A stretch of DNA of 27,798 nt from Bacteroidales bacterium UBA6117 (lineage in GTDB: Bacteria > Bacteroidota > Bacteroidia > Bacteroidales > VadinHA17): NCBI GenBank assembly GCA_002428385.1, contig DIWB01000050.1:1-27798 (forward strand), given 5' to 3'. This document shows, in pieces, positions 15,655-23,630 of this stretch; within the stretch, counting starts at the first letter, position 1, and each line of letters starts with the position of its first letter. Both the position numbers and the translations under genes were made by a program. The notes under the pieces are model-generated. The model saw only the letters and a program-made list of their open reading frames with translations. It made no database searches and was not told the origin of the DNA.

Positions 15655-16773
15655 ATGTCATCAGAACCCATTTCAGCGAGTCCCCGACTGCCCGGCAGAA
15701 TTACATCTGTCGATTTCTTCCGCGGATTCACCATGTTCCTCCTTGCAGGTGAAGCCACCCATCTCTTCTCCCTTCTGATGCGCTCCGACAATGCTGTCTT
15801 CCATTTCATAGGAACCCAGCTCGACCATCATGAATGGCACGGACTTCATTTCTGGGATCTGATTCAACCCTTCTTCATGTTCATCGTCGGTGTGGCAATC
15901 CCTTTTGCCGTTGCAAACAGGCTCAGAAAGGGCCAGAGCCAAAGGAGCATCAACCTCCATGCATATAAGAGGGCATTCCTGCTGCTCTTCTTAGGCTGGG
16001 CTCTTTACTTCATCCAGGCCGACAGACTTGTGTTCAGGTTCCAGAACGTCCTGGCTCAATTATCCGTGACCTATATTGTCGCCTACCTGATAAGAAACAA
16101 GAGCTTCCGCTTCCAGATCATCTTCAGTCTTACCATCCTGCTCCTTATCGATCTGGCATACCGTTTCTTCCCTGTCGAAGGATTCAATCACCCCTGGGTG
16201 AACTATGAGAACCTCGGCGCCTGGTTCAATAATAAGATCGAAGGTGTGGAGAAGGCAAGCGAATGGGCTACCCTGAATTTTGTTTCGACTACAGCCCACA
16301 CCGTCTGGGGGGTTCTTTGCGGGAAACTGCTTATGAGCGAAAAGACCCATACATACAAACTGCGCGCTCTGGCAATTGCAGGCGTGACTGCCCTGGCCGC
16401 CGGTTATGCACTCGACTTGCTGAACATCACTCCCATCATAAAGAAGATTGCAACCTCTTCATTCGTGCTTGCCAGCGGAGGCTGGACAATCCTGGCCCTT
16501 GCTTTCTGCTACTGGCTCATCGACGTGAAAAAACAATTCAAAAAGGGATCATGGTTCTTTATTGTGGTGGGCATGAACAGCATCTTCATCTACATTTTCT
16601 TCCATATCGGTGGAGCAGACTTCATAAGGACCATCATCCAGCCTTTCGTTAAGCTGCTTTTCTCATGGGGAGGTGAAACGACTGTCAGAATGCTGACAAG
16701 CCTGGGAGTATGGGCCGGGTTGTGGTACTTATGCTACTGGCTTTACAAACACAACCTGTTCATCAAAATTTAA
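15655..16773 (+). CDS. HGSNAT-like (DUF5009-type) multi-pass membrane acyltransferase
   Basis: A 372-residue inner-membrane protein with about ten hydrophobic helices. It has the family's opening SVDFFRGFTMFLLAGE, then HGLHFWDLIQPFFMFIVGVAIPFA, whose His and Trp/Asp/Pro pattern is the hallmark of bacterial heparan-alpha-glucosaminide N-acetyltransferase homologues. Later helices include AYKRAFLLLFLGWAL, SVTYIVAYLI and a last pair ending GLWYLCYWLY. The human relative moves an acetyl group from acetyl-CoA across the membrane onto glucosamine. Bacteroidota copies often sit beside glycoside hydrolases and are thought to modify sugars in the envelope or periplasm. The GH92 remnant follows within 42 bases, so the two were probably co-transcribed. 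Confidence 0.82.
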   Translation: MSSEPISASPRLPGRITSVDFFRGFTMFLLAGEATHLFSLLMRSDNAVFHFIGTQLDHHEWHGLHFWDLIQPFFMFIVGVAIPFAVANRLRKGQSQRSINLHAYKRAFLLLFLGWALYFIQADRLVFRFQNVLAQLSVTYIVAYLIRNKSFRFQIIFSLTILLLIDLAYRFFPVEGFNHPWVNYENLGAWFNNKIEGVEKASEWATLNFVSTTAHTVWGVLCGKLLMSEKTHTYKLRALAIAGVTALAAGYALDLLNITPIIKKIATSSFVLASGGWTILALAFCYWLIDVKKQFKKGSWFFIVVGMNSIFIYIFFHIGGADFIRTIIQPFVKLLFSWGGETTVRMLTSLGVWAGLWYLCYWLYKHNLFIKI

Positions 16774-16814
16774 GGGGAATCGCATCACAACATTTTTATT
16801 GCCAATACCTCATT

Positions 16815-18301
16815 ATGAATACAAGTACATTGCTGAAGGCAGCCTCCTTTATACATGGTCCGACAACACCATCATGGGATTCAGCCATACACACTACAGC
16901 GGAGTTGGGATGACCAGCGGCGGCGATATCCTGTTCCAGCCGACTGTAGGTAATAAAATGCAGATTGTACCCGGACCTGCCGATAACCCCGATGAAGGTT
17001 ACAGATCATGGTTCAGCCATGATGAAGAAACGGCATCACCGGGCTATTACTCGGTGATGCTCAGGGATTACAATGTAAAGGTTGAACTCACCTCAGCGAG
17101 GAGAGTGGCATTCCACCGCTATACCTTCCCTGAGACCGCCGATGCAAATATCATCATCGACCTGGGACACCAGATCGGAACTGCTCCGGCGCCGGGCGAT
17201 CACCTGGTTCCTGTAATAGTGGATGGCTATCTTAAAGGACACACCGGATTTGATGCCGGCTTTGTTTACGACGCCATGAGGATCAAGGCGCTTGAGAAAC
17301 CCAAGCCCCCGGTTCCGCTGAGTTCAGGACGGTCGGGACTTGAATACTATCTTAAGTCAGGCTATACCCCTGTGGATAAGGTTACCGAATCTGTCTCAAA
17401 TACTCTCGAGCTTGCCTATGATGACTGGTGCATTGCCCAGATGGCCCGTGCACTGGGGAAGGATGACGATTATACGTTGTTTATGGAGAGGGCAAAGAAT
17501 TACTCCAATGTCTGGGACAGGGATACTGAATTCATGAGGCCCCGTAAATCGGACGGCAGCTTCCTGGAAATGGCTGAGGGGAAGGAACAGGAAATAGTGG
17601 AAAAAGACGGTCACAGGTATTATCGCTATTTTGATCCCCTGCTTGTGGGTGTAAGGCCAAACCGTCATTACACCGAGTCGAATGCATGGCAATATATCTG
17701 GTCGGTACAGCACGATGTAGCTGGTCTGATATCCCTTTTCGGAAGCAACGACAGATTCAATAAAAAGCTCGACTCATTCTTTGATATGAATCCTGCCATC
17801 TCAGGTCCGAAATACATCGGGGTTGTCGGCACAATAGGCCAGTATGTCCACGGAAACCAGCCCTCGCACCATGTGGCTTATCTTTACAATTATTCAGGAG
17901 AGCCCTGGAAGACTCAGTATTGGACCAGACAGATCTGTGAACAGCTTTACCGGCCGGGACCGGGCGGTTTATGCGGAAATGAAGACATGGGATCGCTGTC
18001 GTCATGGTATGTCCTGAGTGCAATGGGATTTTACCCTGTTACTCCGGGAAACCCTGTTTACAGCATCGGCAGTCCACTGTTCGGAAAAACAATCATCAGA
18101 CCGGCCAGGGGTGTGGAATTTATTATTGAGGCAGAGAATAATTCACCTGTAAATAAGTACATCCAGTCGGCCACCCTGAATGGCGAACCGCTTGACAAAC
18201 CGCAGATCAGTCACGGGGATATAATGAAAGGCGGCAGGCTTAGCTTTGTTATGGGGCCGGAACCAAGATTCGATCCAGGGCAGGGTAACAAGCCAGACTG
18301 A
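16815..18301 (+). pseudogene. GH92 exo-alpha-mannosidase remnant with internal deletions
   Basis: Recognised as GH92 by DNTIMGFSHTHYSGVGM, SNTLELAYDDWCIAQMA, YVHGNQPSHHVAYLYN and GLCGNEDMGSLSSWYVLSAMGFYPV. Intact GH92 proteins have about 750 residues; here only some 490 codons remain. ATG 16815 begins a signal-like MNTSTLLKAASF in another frame, and the GH92 frame takes over near 16850, so the N-terminal 60-70 residues are lost. A second join near 17185-17195 links IDLGHQIG directly to GDHLVPVIVDGYLKG, deleting roughly 220-250 residues in frame. The 3' end after GPEP (about 18274) runs into reversed peptidase sequence and stops at TGA 18299. The usual catalytic acid Glu in HGNEP is Gln (17858-17860). 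Calling the whole frame a gene would need TTG 16799. It is very unlikely to be active. Confidence 0.8.
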
Positions 18302-18688
18302 GAGATTGGCTGCAGACTTGTTGCTCAAAGCCTTTATTTTTATTGAAGGAACTCCCGAAATATGAAGATCGTCCTTCAATGGAGATGTCAGGTAGATAAG
18401 CCTGTGATCCGTCCATTCAGCCCTGGCAAGTGTGCTGCCGCTGAATGAAAAATTGTCGGTGAGAGTCTCATAGCTTGGTGCTGACGGTTTATTCATTACC
18501 AGCGATCCCGCCTGGGGCGCCCCGGGTGAAAGGAAGAACTTAACCGGTGATGCTTCAGGATTCGGATAATCGGTATAAGGAGTGGGCTTAAGCCTGTCGT
18601 CGGTCTCACGGACAATCCATGCCTTCGGGTCTTTTTCGACATTGTTCTCAACCCCGAAAAGAATCCGGATTTGATCAACCCGGAACAT
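18275..18688 (-). pseudogene. Fragment of an Xaa-Pro dipeptidyl-peptidase (S15) C-terminal domain
   Basis: The minus-strand frame reads FGVENNVEKDPKAWIVRE, then TPYTDYPNPEASPVKFFLS, TLTDNFSFSGSTLARAEWTDHRLIYLT and HISGVPSIKIKALSNKSAANLSVWLVTLPW. These are consecutive segments of the X-Pro dipeptidyl-peptidase C-terminal beta domain (jelly-roll type). A complete enzyme has more than 600 residues with an alpha/beta hydrolase domain, none of which is present here. The fragment ends abruptly at the Trp codon 18275-18277, beyond which the same frame is only antisense of the GH92 remnant. Its upstream edge is lost near 18670. It is therefore truncated at both ends and lies tail-to-tail with GH92, marking a rearrangement or an assembly join. 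The ORF that continues to 18143 is partly an artefact. Confidence 0.72.
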
Positions 18689-18747
18689 TTCCCTAAATTC
18701 GCGTGTTGTTTTTACTTTGATTGCATATCCACTTCAAACTATAAAAT

Positions 18748-19920
18748 ATGAAAAAACATTTTATTCTGGCATTGCTCGCATTAACAATGCTTTCAGCACT
18801 ATCATTCTCACAACAGGCCCTTTTCGGCGGGGCAAACATCATTTCTCCGGAGGTCAATGCAGATAATTCGGTCACTTTCAGGTTTCAGGCGCCCGATGCA
18901 AAGGAAGTAAAGCTGACAGGCGACTGGATGCCGGCACAGGGCTGGACGCCGGGTTCGGAACTGATGAAAAAAGACGATAAAGGTCTCTGGAGCTTTACAA
19001 CCGCTCCCCTTGCCTCCGATCTCTACAGCTATTCATTTACGGTAGACGGCCTCAGAAATACCGATCCCAATAATGTCTACATGATCAGGGACGTTGCCAC
19101 TGTAACCAACGTGTTCATCGTGGGCGGTGGCAAAGGCGACCTTTACAAGGTGAATGACGTTCCCCACGGAACAGTTGCAAGGAGATGGTACGACTCCCCC
19201 TCGCTTGGAATGAAAAGACGCATCACCATCTATACCCCTGCGGGTTATGAGAGCTCAAAACAGAAATACCCCGTGCTATACCTGCTTCACGGGATGGGAG
19301 GCGACGAAGAAGCCTGGATCAACCTTGGAAGAACATCCCAGATACTGGATAACCTGATCGCTCAGGGAAAAGCCAGACCAATGATCGTTGTGATGCCAAA
19401 CGGCAATGTCGTTCAGGAAGCCGCCCCTGGTGAGTCGACCCTTGGTTTCCGGAAACCGACCATGCAGCTCCCAAACACCATGGACGGGAAATATGAAGAG
19501 ACTTTTCAGGATATTATATCCTTTGTGGAAAGTAATTACAATGTTATAACAGGAAAACAGGGCCGTGCGATTGCCGGACTTTCAATGGGAGGATTTCATT
19601 CACTACATATTTCGAGATATTACCCCGATACCTTCGATTATATCGGGCTATTTTCAGCTGCCCTGGTTCCAAATGAAAATGTGACATCAAAGGTGTATGA
19701 GAATATTGATGCGACTCTTCAGCAGCAGATGAAAAACGGATTCAAACTTTACTGGATAGGCATCGGAAAGACTGACTTTCTTTACAAGAACAACGTTGAA
19801 TTCAGGAGCAAACTCGACGAAATGAAGTTCCCATACGTATACAGGGAAAGCGAAGGAGGACACACCTGGACTAACTGGAGAACCTATTTGTCGGAACTGG
19901 CGCCTCAACTTTTTAAGTAG
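18748..19920 (+). CDS. Exported CE1-like esterase with N-terminal E-set (CBM48-like) domain
   Basis: A 390-residue secreted esterase. A signal peptide covers about 1-21 (MKKHFILALLALTMLSALSFS). Residues 31-127 form a CBM48-like immunoglobulin-type domain (VTFRFQAPDAKEVKLTGDW, LWSFTTAPLASDLYSYSFTVDG). The alpha/beta-hydrolase domain follows: oxyanion region YLLHGMGGDEEAW (178-190), nucleophile elbow GLSMGG with Ser279, likely acid Asp343 in GIGKTDFL, and catalytic His372 in EGGHTWTNW. This architecture is typical of feruloyl/acetyl-xylan-type CE1 esterases of Bacteroidota that cut ester side groups off plant polysaccharides. It starts 60 bases after the peptidase fragment and is the first intact gene beyond the rearranged block. 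The exact ester is not known. Confidence 0.88.
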   Translation: MKKHFILALLALTMLSALSFSQQALFGGANIISPEVNADNSVTFRFQAPDAKEVKLTGDWMPAQGWTPGSELMKKDDKGLWSFTTAPLASDLYSYSFTVDGLRNTDPNNVYMIRDVATVTNVFIVGGGKGDLYKVNDVPHGTVARRWYDSPSLGMKRRITIYTPAGYESSKQKYPVLYLLHGMGGDEEAWINLGRTSQILDNLIAQGKARPMIVVMPNGNVVQEAAPGESTLGFRKPTMQLPNTMDGKYEETFQDIISFVESNYNVITGKQGRAIAGLSMGGFHSLHISRYYPDTFDYIGLFSAALVPNENVTSKVYENIDATLQQQMKNGFKLYWIGIGKTDFLYKNNVEFRSKLDEMKFPYVYRESEGGHTWTNWRTYLSELAPQLFK

Positions 19921-19997
19921 CGGAATACGGGGTTTTAAGTGTTTTGAATTAAAATGTTTATTTAACATTCGGAATCCCGGTACCACTGACCCCCCCG

Positions 19998-20013
19998 CCC
20001 CCCTGAAGGGGGG
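19998..20013. repeat. Perfect CCCCCC-TGAA-GGGGGG hairpin
   Basis: Six-base arms with a TGAA loop, 77 bases after the esterase stop. ATTGT/ACAAT arms follow at 20015-20027. It may act as a transcription end or RNA-stability hairpin, but there is no T run. The C/G hairpin class resembles CCCCC-TTTA-GGGGG at 25634-25647. Confidence 0.45.
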
Positions 20014-20113
20014 ATTGTATTGACAATCAAATAACTGCACAGGGGATGAGAGATAGGTTGAGTCAAAAAAGACGAATTTATAACAAACAATATTCAGAAA
20101 AAGCATAAAGACC

Positions 20114-21271
20114 ATGACAGATTTTGAATTCTATAATCCCGTAAAAGTGTTTTTCGGTAAGGATCAGCTTCCCAAAATAGCAACGCAGATACCTTCAGGA
20201 AGCAAAGTAATGCTTCTTTACGGAGGCGGAAGCATAAAGAAGAACGGCGTCTATGATAAGGTAAAGGCTGCCCTCGAAAGATTTGAAGTGACAGAGTTTG
20301 GCGGAATTGAGCCCAATCCGCTGTACGAGACTGCCATGAAGGCCGTGGAGATCGCTAAGGAAAAGAATATCGATTTTCTTCTGGCGGTTGGTGGCGGATC
20401 GGTTATCGATGCCACCAAGTTCATTGCTGCTGCCATACCTTACAAATTCGGTGATCCCTGGAATATTCTTGCCAAAGGAATGCCGGTCGCCTCTGCTGTT
20501 CCGCTGGGTGCGGTACTTACTCTTCCGGCAACAGGAAGCGAGATGAACAAGAACTCGGTTCTCAGCAGAAAATCTACTGATGAAAAACTGTCCTTTGCAT
20601 CACCGCTGGTGTTCCCGAAATTTTCCTTCCTGCTTCCCTATGCAGCGGGAACCCTCCCAAAACGACAGGTTGCAAACGGCATCGTAGATGCATTCGTGCA
20701 TGTCATCGAGCAGTATCTTACATATCCGGTCAATGCTCCGATACAGGACAGGTTTGCAGAGGCTATTCTCATAACACTGATCGAAGAGGGACCGAAGGTA
20801 TATGCCAATCCTGCCGACTATGAGGCAATGTCGAACCTGGTGTGGTCGGCCACAATGGCCCTTAACGGACTGATCCAGTGCGGTGTGCCCGGCGACTGGT
20901 CGGTTCACAGCATAGGACACGAATTGACGGCTCTGCATGGCATCGATCATGCAAGAACGCTTGCAATCGTTCTTCCCGGACTCTGGAAGGCTCTCCTCGA
21001 AGAAAAGAAGGACAAACTGCTTCAGTATGGCGAAAGGGTATGGAATATTACTGAAGGAACTGATGATGAACGTGCCGGCTCAGCCATAGAAAAGACCGTG
21101 GAATTCTTTGAATCGCTCGGAGTGCCAACGCGTCTGAGCTCATACAACGTCAAAGACGACACTATAGATAAGATCGTTTCGAGATTCGAGAACAGGAAAT
21201 GGCTCGAACTCGGCGACAGGGGGCTTACGACTCCGGAGACGACGAGAAAGGCGCTGACACTGCAGCTTTAG
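20114..21271 (+). CDS. Iron-containing alcohol dehydrogenase (YqhD/BDH type)
   Basis: A 385-residue NAD(P)-dependent dehydrogenase, very close in length to E. coli YqhD (387). It starts with DFEFYNPVKVFFGKDQL and has dinucleotide-binding GGGSIKKNG (37-45) and GGGSVIDATK (93-102), followed by LPATGSEMN. The metal site is complete: Asp192, His196, His265 and His279 (in SIGHELTALHGIDHA and neighbours), with spacing equal to YqhD. These enzymes reduce aldehydes or oxidise alcohols, such as butanol or propanediol type, and often have broad specificity. It is the last gene of the plus-strand carbohydrate-related run, and is followed by a 162-base gap rich in repeated words. It is intact and unremarkable. 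Confidence 0.92.
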   Translation: MTDFEFYNPVKVFFGKDQLPKIATQIPSGSKVMLLYGGGSIKKNGVYDKVKAALERFEVTEFGGIEPNPLYETAMKAVEIAKEKNIDFLLAVGGGSVIDATKFIAAAIPYKFGDPWNILAKGMPVASAVPLGAVLTLPATGSEMNKNSVLSRKSTDEKLSFASPLVFPKFSFLLPYAAGTLPKRQVANGIVDAFVHVIEQYLTYPVNAPIQDRFAEAILITLIEEGPKVYANPADYEAMSNLVWSATMALNGLIQCGVPGDWSVHSIGHELTALHGIDHARTLAIVLPGLWKALLEEKKDKLLQYGERVWNITEGTDDERAGSAIEKTVEFFESLGVPTRLSSYNVKDDTIDKIVSRFENRKWLELGDRGLTTPETTRKALTLQL

Positions 21272-21322
21272 AAGGCGCAGGCTTTGCAAACCTTAACGAC
21301 TTAAGGCTGTTAAGCACCTCGT

Positions 21323-21352
21323 CTGCCAACTGCTCCTCCTTGCTGCCAACTG
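21323..21352. repeat. CTGCCAACTG word repeated after the alcohol dehydrogenase gene
   Basis: CTGCCAACTG occurs at 21323-21332 and 21343-21352. It is the reverse complement of CAGTTGGCAG, which closely matches the TTGGCAG words after asnA (7798-7818). The same word family in inverted orientation 13.5 kb away argues against random origin. Confidence 0.4.
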
Positions 21353-21412
21353 TCAAATTTCCCCAACCTGCTCAATGCTCCGGTGGACCAATATTCCTTA
21401 TGGTTTAATTCG

Positions 21413-21420
21413 TATATTTG
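21413..21420 (+). promoter_or_regulatory. -7 box TATATTTG of the HEPN-MNT pair
   Basis: Exact match to the Bacteroidota -7 element, 13 bases before the GTG at 21434. It would put the transcript start within about seven bases of that codon, i.e. nearly leaderless. This is the main reason to choose GTG 21434 over the upstream ATG 21383. Confidence 0.4.
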
Positions 21421-21433
21421 TAAAAACAGCAGT

Positions 21434-21829
21434 GTGAAGGATCAAACCGGATATTGGATAGATCTGTCTGACTACGACCTGGAGACTGCAGAGGCTATGC
21501 TGTCGTCCGGAAGGTATTTGTACGTGGGATTCATGTGCCACCAGACAATCGAAAAAATATTCAAGGCATATTTTTGTTCAACCTCGGATGAACCTCCGCC
21601 ATACTCCCACAATCTTTCACTGCTTGCTGCAAAATCAGGCGTTGATAAATTCCTTACTAATGAATTCAGGGATTTGTTAAACTTGCTTGAACCCCTGAAC
21701 ATAGAAGCAAGATATCCTACATACAAGGAAATGTTGCTTAAAAGTCTTACAAAATCAAGGTGCAGGGAATTACTTGATAAAACAAAAGAGTTGCAAACAT
21801 GGGTCAAAGAGAAGTTATTGAAAAGCTGA
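21434..21829 (+). CDS. HEPN domain protein
   Basis: A 131-residue all-helical HEPN-domain protein (PF05168-like). The core reads DLETAEAMLSSGRYLYVGFMCHQTIEKIFKAYF, near residues 14-46 (shorter core: GRYLYVGFMCHQTIEKIFK), followed by YSHNLSLLAAKSG and a C-terminal helix pair. This is the class that pairs with minimal nucleotidyltransferases. It lacks the RX4-6H catalytic motif of toxic RNase HEPNs: Arg and His are eight residues apart. GTG 21434 is preferred for its promoter context, although ATG 21383 is in frame. The next gene starts inside it, overlapping by 31 bases. The pair is common in bacteria and its role is unclear. Confidence 0.8.
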   Translation: MKDQTGYWIDLSDYDLETAEAMLSSGRYLYVGFMCHQTIEKIFKAYFCSTSDEPPPYSHNLSLLAAKSGVDKFLTNEFRDLLNLLEPLNIEARYPTYKEMLLKSLTKSRCRELLDKTKELQTWVKEKLLKS

Positions 21830-22098
21830 GGCTTTATAAATCAATTGTAGCTGAGCATTTTGACATTGATCAGGTAATACTTTTCGGCTCTTATGCAAAA
21901 GGGACACAGAAAGATGACAGTGATATTGATGTTGCCATAATAGTCAAATCCCTTAATAGTGACTACTTTATTTACGCCCCTTTGCTATGGAAACTCAGAC
22001 AAAAAGTTGATAACCGGATTGAACCTGTCCTGTTTTTAAACGGAAAAGATCCGGGTGGTTTCCTTCAGGAAATCCGCAAGTCGGGAATCGAAATATAG
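21799..22098 (+). CDS. MNT-type minimal nucleotidyltransferase
   Basis: A 99-residue protein with the Pol-beta-type nucleotidyltransferase motif GSYAKGTQKDDSDIDVAI (GSX10DXD) at about 31-48 and a third acidic strand near RIEPVLF. The active site therefore looks complete. It overlaps the HEPN gene by 31 bases, so the two are translationally coupled and very likely form a complex. Related MNT proteins can transfer AMP to a tyrosine on the HEPN partner, but that is described for the HepT class that carries RX4HXY, which is absent here. The function as a toxin-antitoxin pair is thus not supported. The gene ends convergent with the PL22-like gene. Confidence 0.85.
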   Translation: MGQREVIEKLRLYKSIVAEHFDIDQVILFGSYAKGTQKDDSDIDVAIIVKSLNSDYFIYAPLLWKLRQKVDNRIEPVLFLNGKDPGGFLQEIRKSGIEI

Positions 22099-22175
22099 AT
22101 CTTTTATTAGTCCATTGCAGCGGTGCGCGACGTGAGCTCTTGTAGCTTCAATATCGCAGATTTCCCCCTTCAAAC

Positions 22176-22252
22176 GTCTCTAAGTCTCTCAGTCCCTATG
22201 TCGCTTAGTCTCCTTTACGCCTTTACGCCTTTACACCTTTACGCCTTTACGC
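22176..22252 (-). repeat. Tandem 8-base words abutting the stop of the PL22-like gene
   Basis: Five head-to-tail copies of CTTTACGC (one as CTTTACAC) occupy 22213-22252, ending one base before the stop codon at 22254-22256 of the minus-strand gene. Before them, 22176-22210 is made of AGTCTCT/AGTCCCT/GTCGCTT-type words. On the minus strand the units read GCGTAAAG. It lies in a convergent gap with no ordinary terminator. Confidence 0.65.
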
Positions 22253-22253
22253 C

Positions 22254-23615
22254 TCACTCCTTCATCCACTCCTCCGGCACCGGTATAACACATATATTCA
22301 TCGACCTGCCATCTTCTGACAGCATCGCCGACTGGATCTCGATGCGCGTACCGTCGGGACTGAAGGTCGGATGCGGGTGATCCGATGCCGTAACCTTGTG
22401 CCCGGTTGAAAGCAGGATCATCTCGTGCGTCTTCCGGTTGATGAGCCAGATATTTCGCTCAAAGTCGTCACCCACTGCAAAACGTCCGTCGGCCGATCCA
22501 TTCACATGCCACAACCCGCTTCCTGATAATGTCTGTCCGGCAATTGTCATCTCCCGGGTCCGGAGATTCACTATCCCAAGTCCTGTGGGTTTTTCCCTGG
22601 TGCCCGAGGGTCCCCACCCCAATTCCTGACCCGGATTGGCAGGGTCTGCAGGCTTCTGTTCTCCGGCCTGGGCGGATCCTCCTCCTGCAATTCCCACGGG
22701 CCTGTGACCCATGATTGCTATCGCCACCTCATCGCGGGTAATAACGGCTTCATGAGTCACCCACTCATACTCCGACTCGGGATAAAGGGGCCTGAGCCCC
22801 GTGCCGTCCGACATTACTGTCCAGGTTCTCTGAGGTGCCTTCCCTCCGGTCTCCCAGCAAAAGACTATCTCACCCGGAACCCATGGATTCGTCTGGATAT
22901 GTCCCACCTGAAAAGGCACGGCAATCACATTACCAATCTCCCCGGTAAGGATGTTCATCTTACCGATTCCCGAAGGTCCGGCTCCCATGTTCCTGGGACC
23001 GAAATTCGGTTCTATCTTCGTACCTGGAGCTATCTGCCGGTCTGCTTCATCCTTCCCTATCCGGTAATAAACCCACTCCTCCCCGGCATCCAGAGCCATG
23101 TCGCCACCTGCCCCAACCTCGGCCGGAATGGTCCCGCACACCCTCTGGTATTCATTTTCCGCCTTTATCTGTCCGGCTTCGCTGTCGGCAAATAGCCGGG
23201 CAAGATCGACCTCAACAATCTGCACCGGTCCGGGCTTCCTCTGTCCCACCTGGCGGAGAGTCATACGCATGAAATACAGCTTCATCGATTTTGAGGCCAG
23301 GGTAAGCATACCCATATAGCCGCCTTCCGAGACCTGCACTATATCACCCGTCTCCTCATTTACGGCAAGCGTCTCTCCCGGAACCCTGCGTGAACGGAAC
23401 ACAAGCCACTTCCCGTCGGCTGTCCACTGGCGGTGAGTCTGGTAGATCTTTGAATCGCCCGATTGGGTGCTCGTCACGAATGTCAGCTGAACACCCGTGA
23501 CCGGATCGGTTACCACCTTCCTTTCAGAAGGAAAACGGCGACCGATCTGGGCTTCGGCGGGAGATGATAAAAGAATTGTTGAAAAGAGGATGAAGGTTAA
23601 TAATAGGGGTCGCAT
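22254..23615 (-). CDS. Exported beta-propeller of the oligogalacturonate lyase (PL22) type
   Basis: A 453-residue exported protein with signal peptide MRPLLLTFILFSTILLSSPAEA. WD40-like/PD40 blades follow: THRQWTADGKWLVFRSRR, GGDMALDAGEEWVYY, GLWHVNGSADGRFAVGDD, and DHPHPTFSPDGTRIEIQS. The mix of GHIQTNPWVPGEIVFCWETGG, VTHEAVI, GLWH and DHPHPTFSPDG resembles the His-rich centre of PL22 oligogalacturonate lyases, in which three histidines and a glutamine hold a metal. An alternative is a more general TolB-like sensor or peptidase-linked propeller, and lyase activity cannot be confirmed. A Gly/Ala/Pro-rich loop is present at about residues 310-345. Word repeats flank both its stop and its start. 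Confidence 0.65.
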   Translation of the reverse strand: MRPLLLTFILFSTILLSSPAEAQIGRRFPSERKVVTDPVTGVQLTFVTSTQSGDSKIYQTHRQWTADGKWLVFRSRRVPGETLAVNEETGDIVQVSEGGYMGMLTLASKSMKLYFMRMTLRQVGQRKPGPVQIVEVDLARLFADSEAGQIKAENEYQRVCGTIPAEVGAGGDMALDAGEEWVYYRIGKDEADRQIAPGTKIEPNFGPRNMGAGPSGIGKMNILTGEIGNVIAVPFQVGHIQTNPWVPGEIVFCWETGGKAPQRTWTVMSDGTGLRPLYPESEYEWVTHEAVITRDEVAIAIMGHRPVGIAGGGSAQAGEQKPADPANPGQELGWGPSGTREKPTGLGIVNLRTREMTIAGQTLSGSGLWHVNGSADGRFAVGDDFERNIWLINRKTHEMILLSTGHKVTASDHPHPTFSPDGTRIEIQSAMLSEDGRSMNICVIPVPEEWMKE

Positions 23616-23630
23616 GTTATTAGTATTAAA

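Noticed and set aside
18143..18274. Continuation of the peptidase fragment to 18143
   Set aside because: Beyond the Trp codon at 18275-18277 the frame is antisense of clear GH92 sequence and no longer matches the peptidase family.
21434..22098. HepT/MntA toxin-antitoxin system
   Set aside because: The HEPN lacks the RX4HXY motif (Arg and His eight residues apart), so neither RNase activity nor the known AMP-ylated tyrosine is supported.
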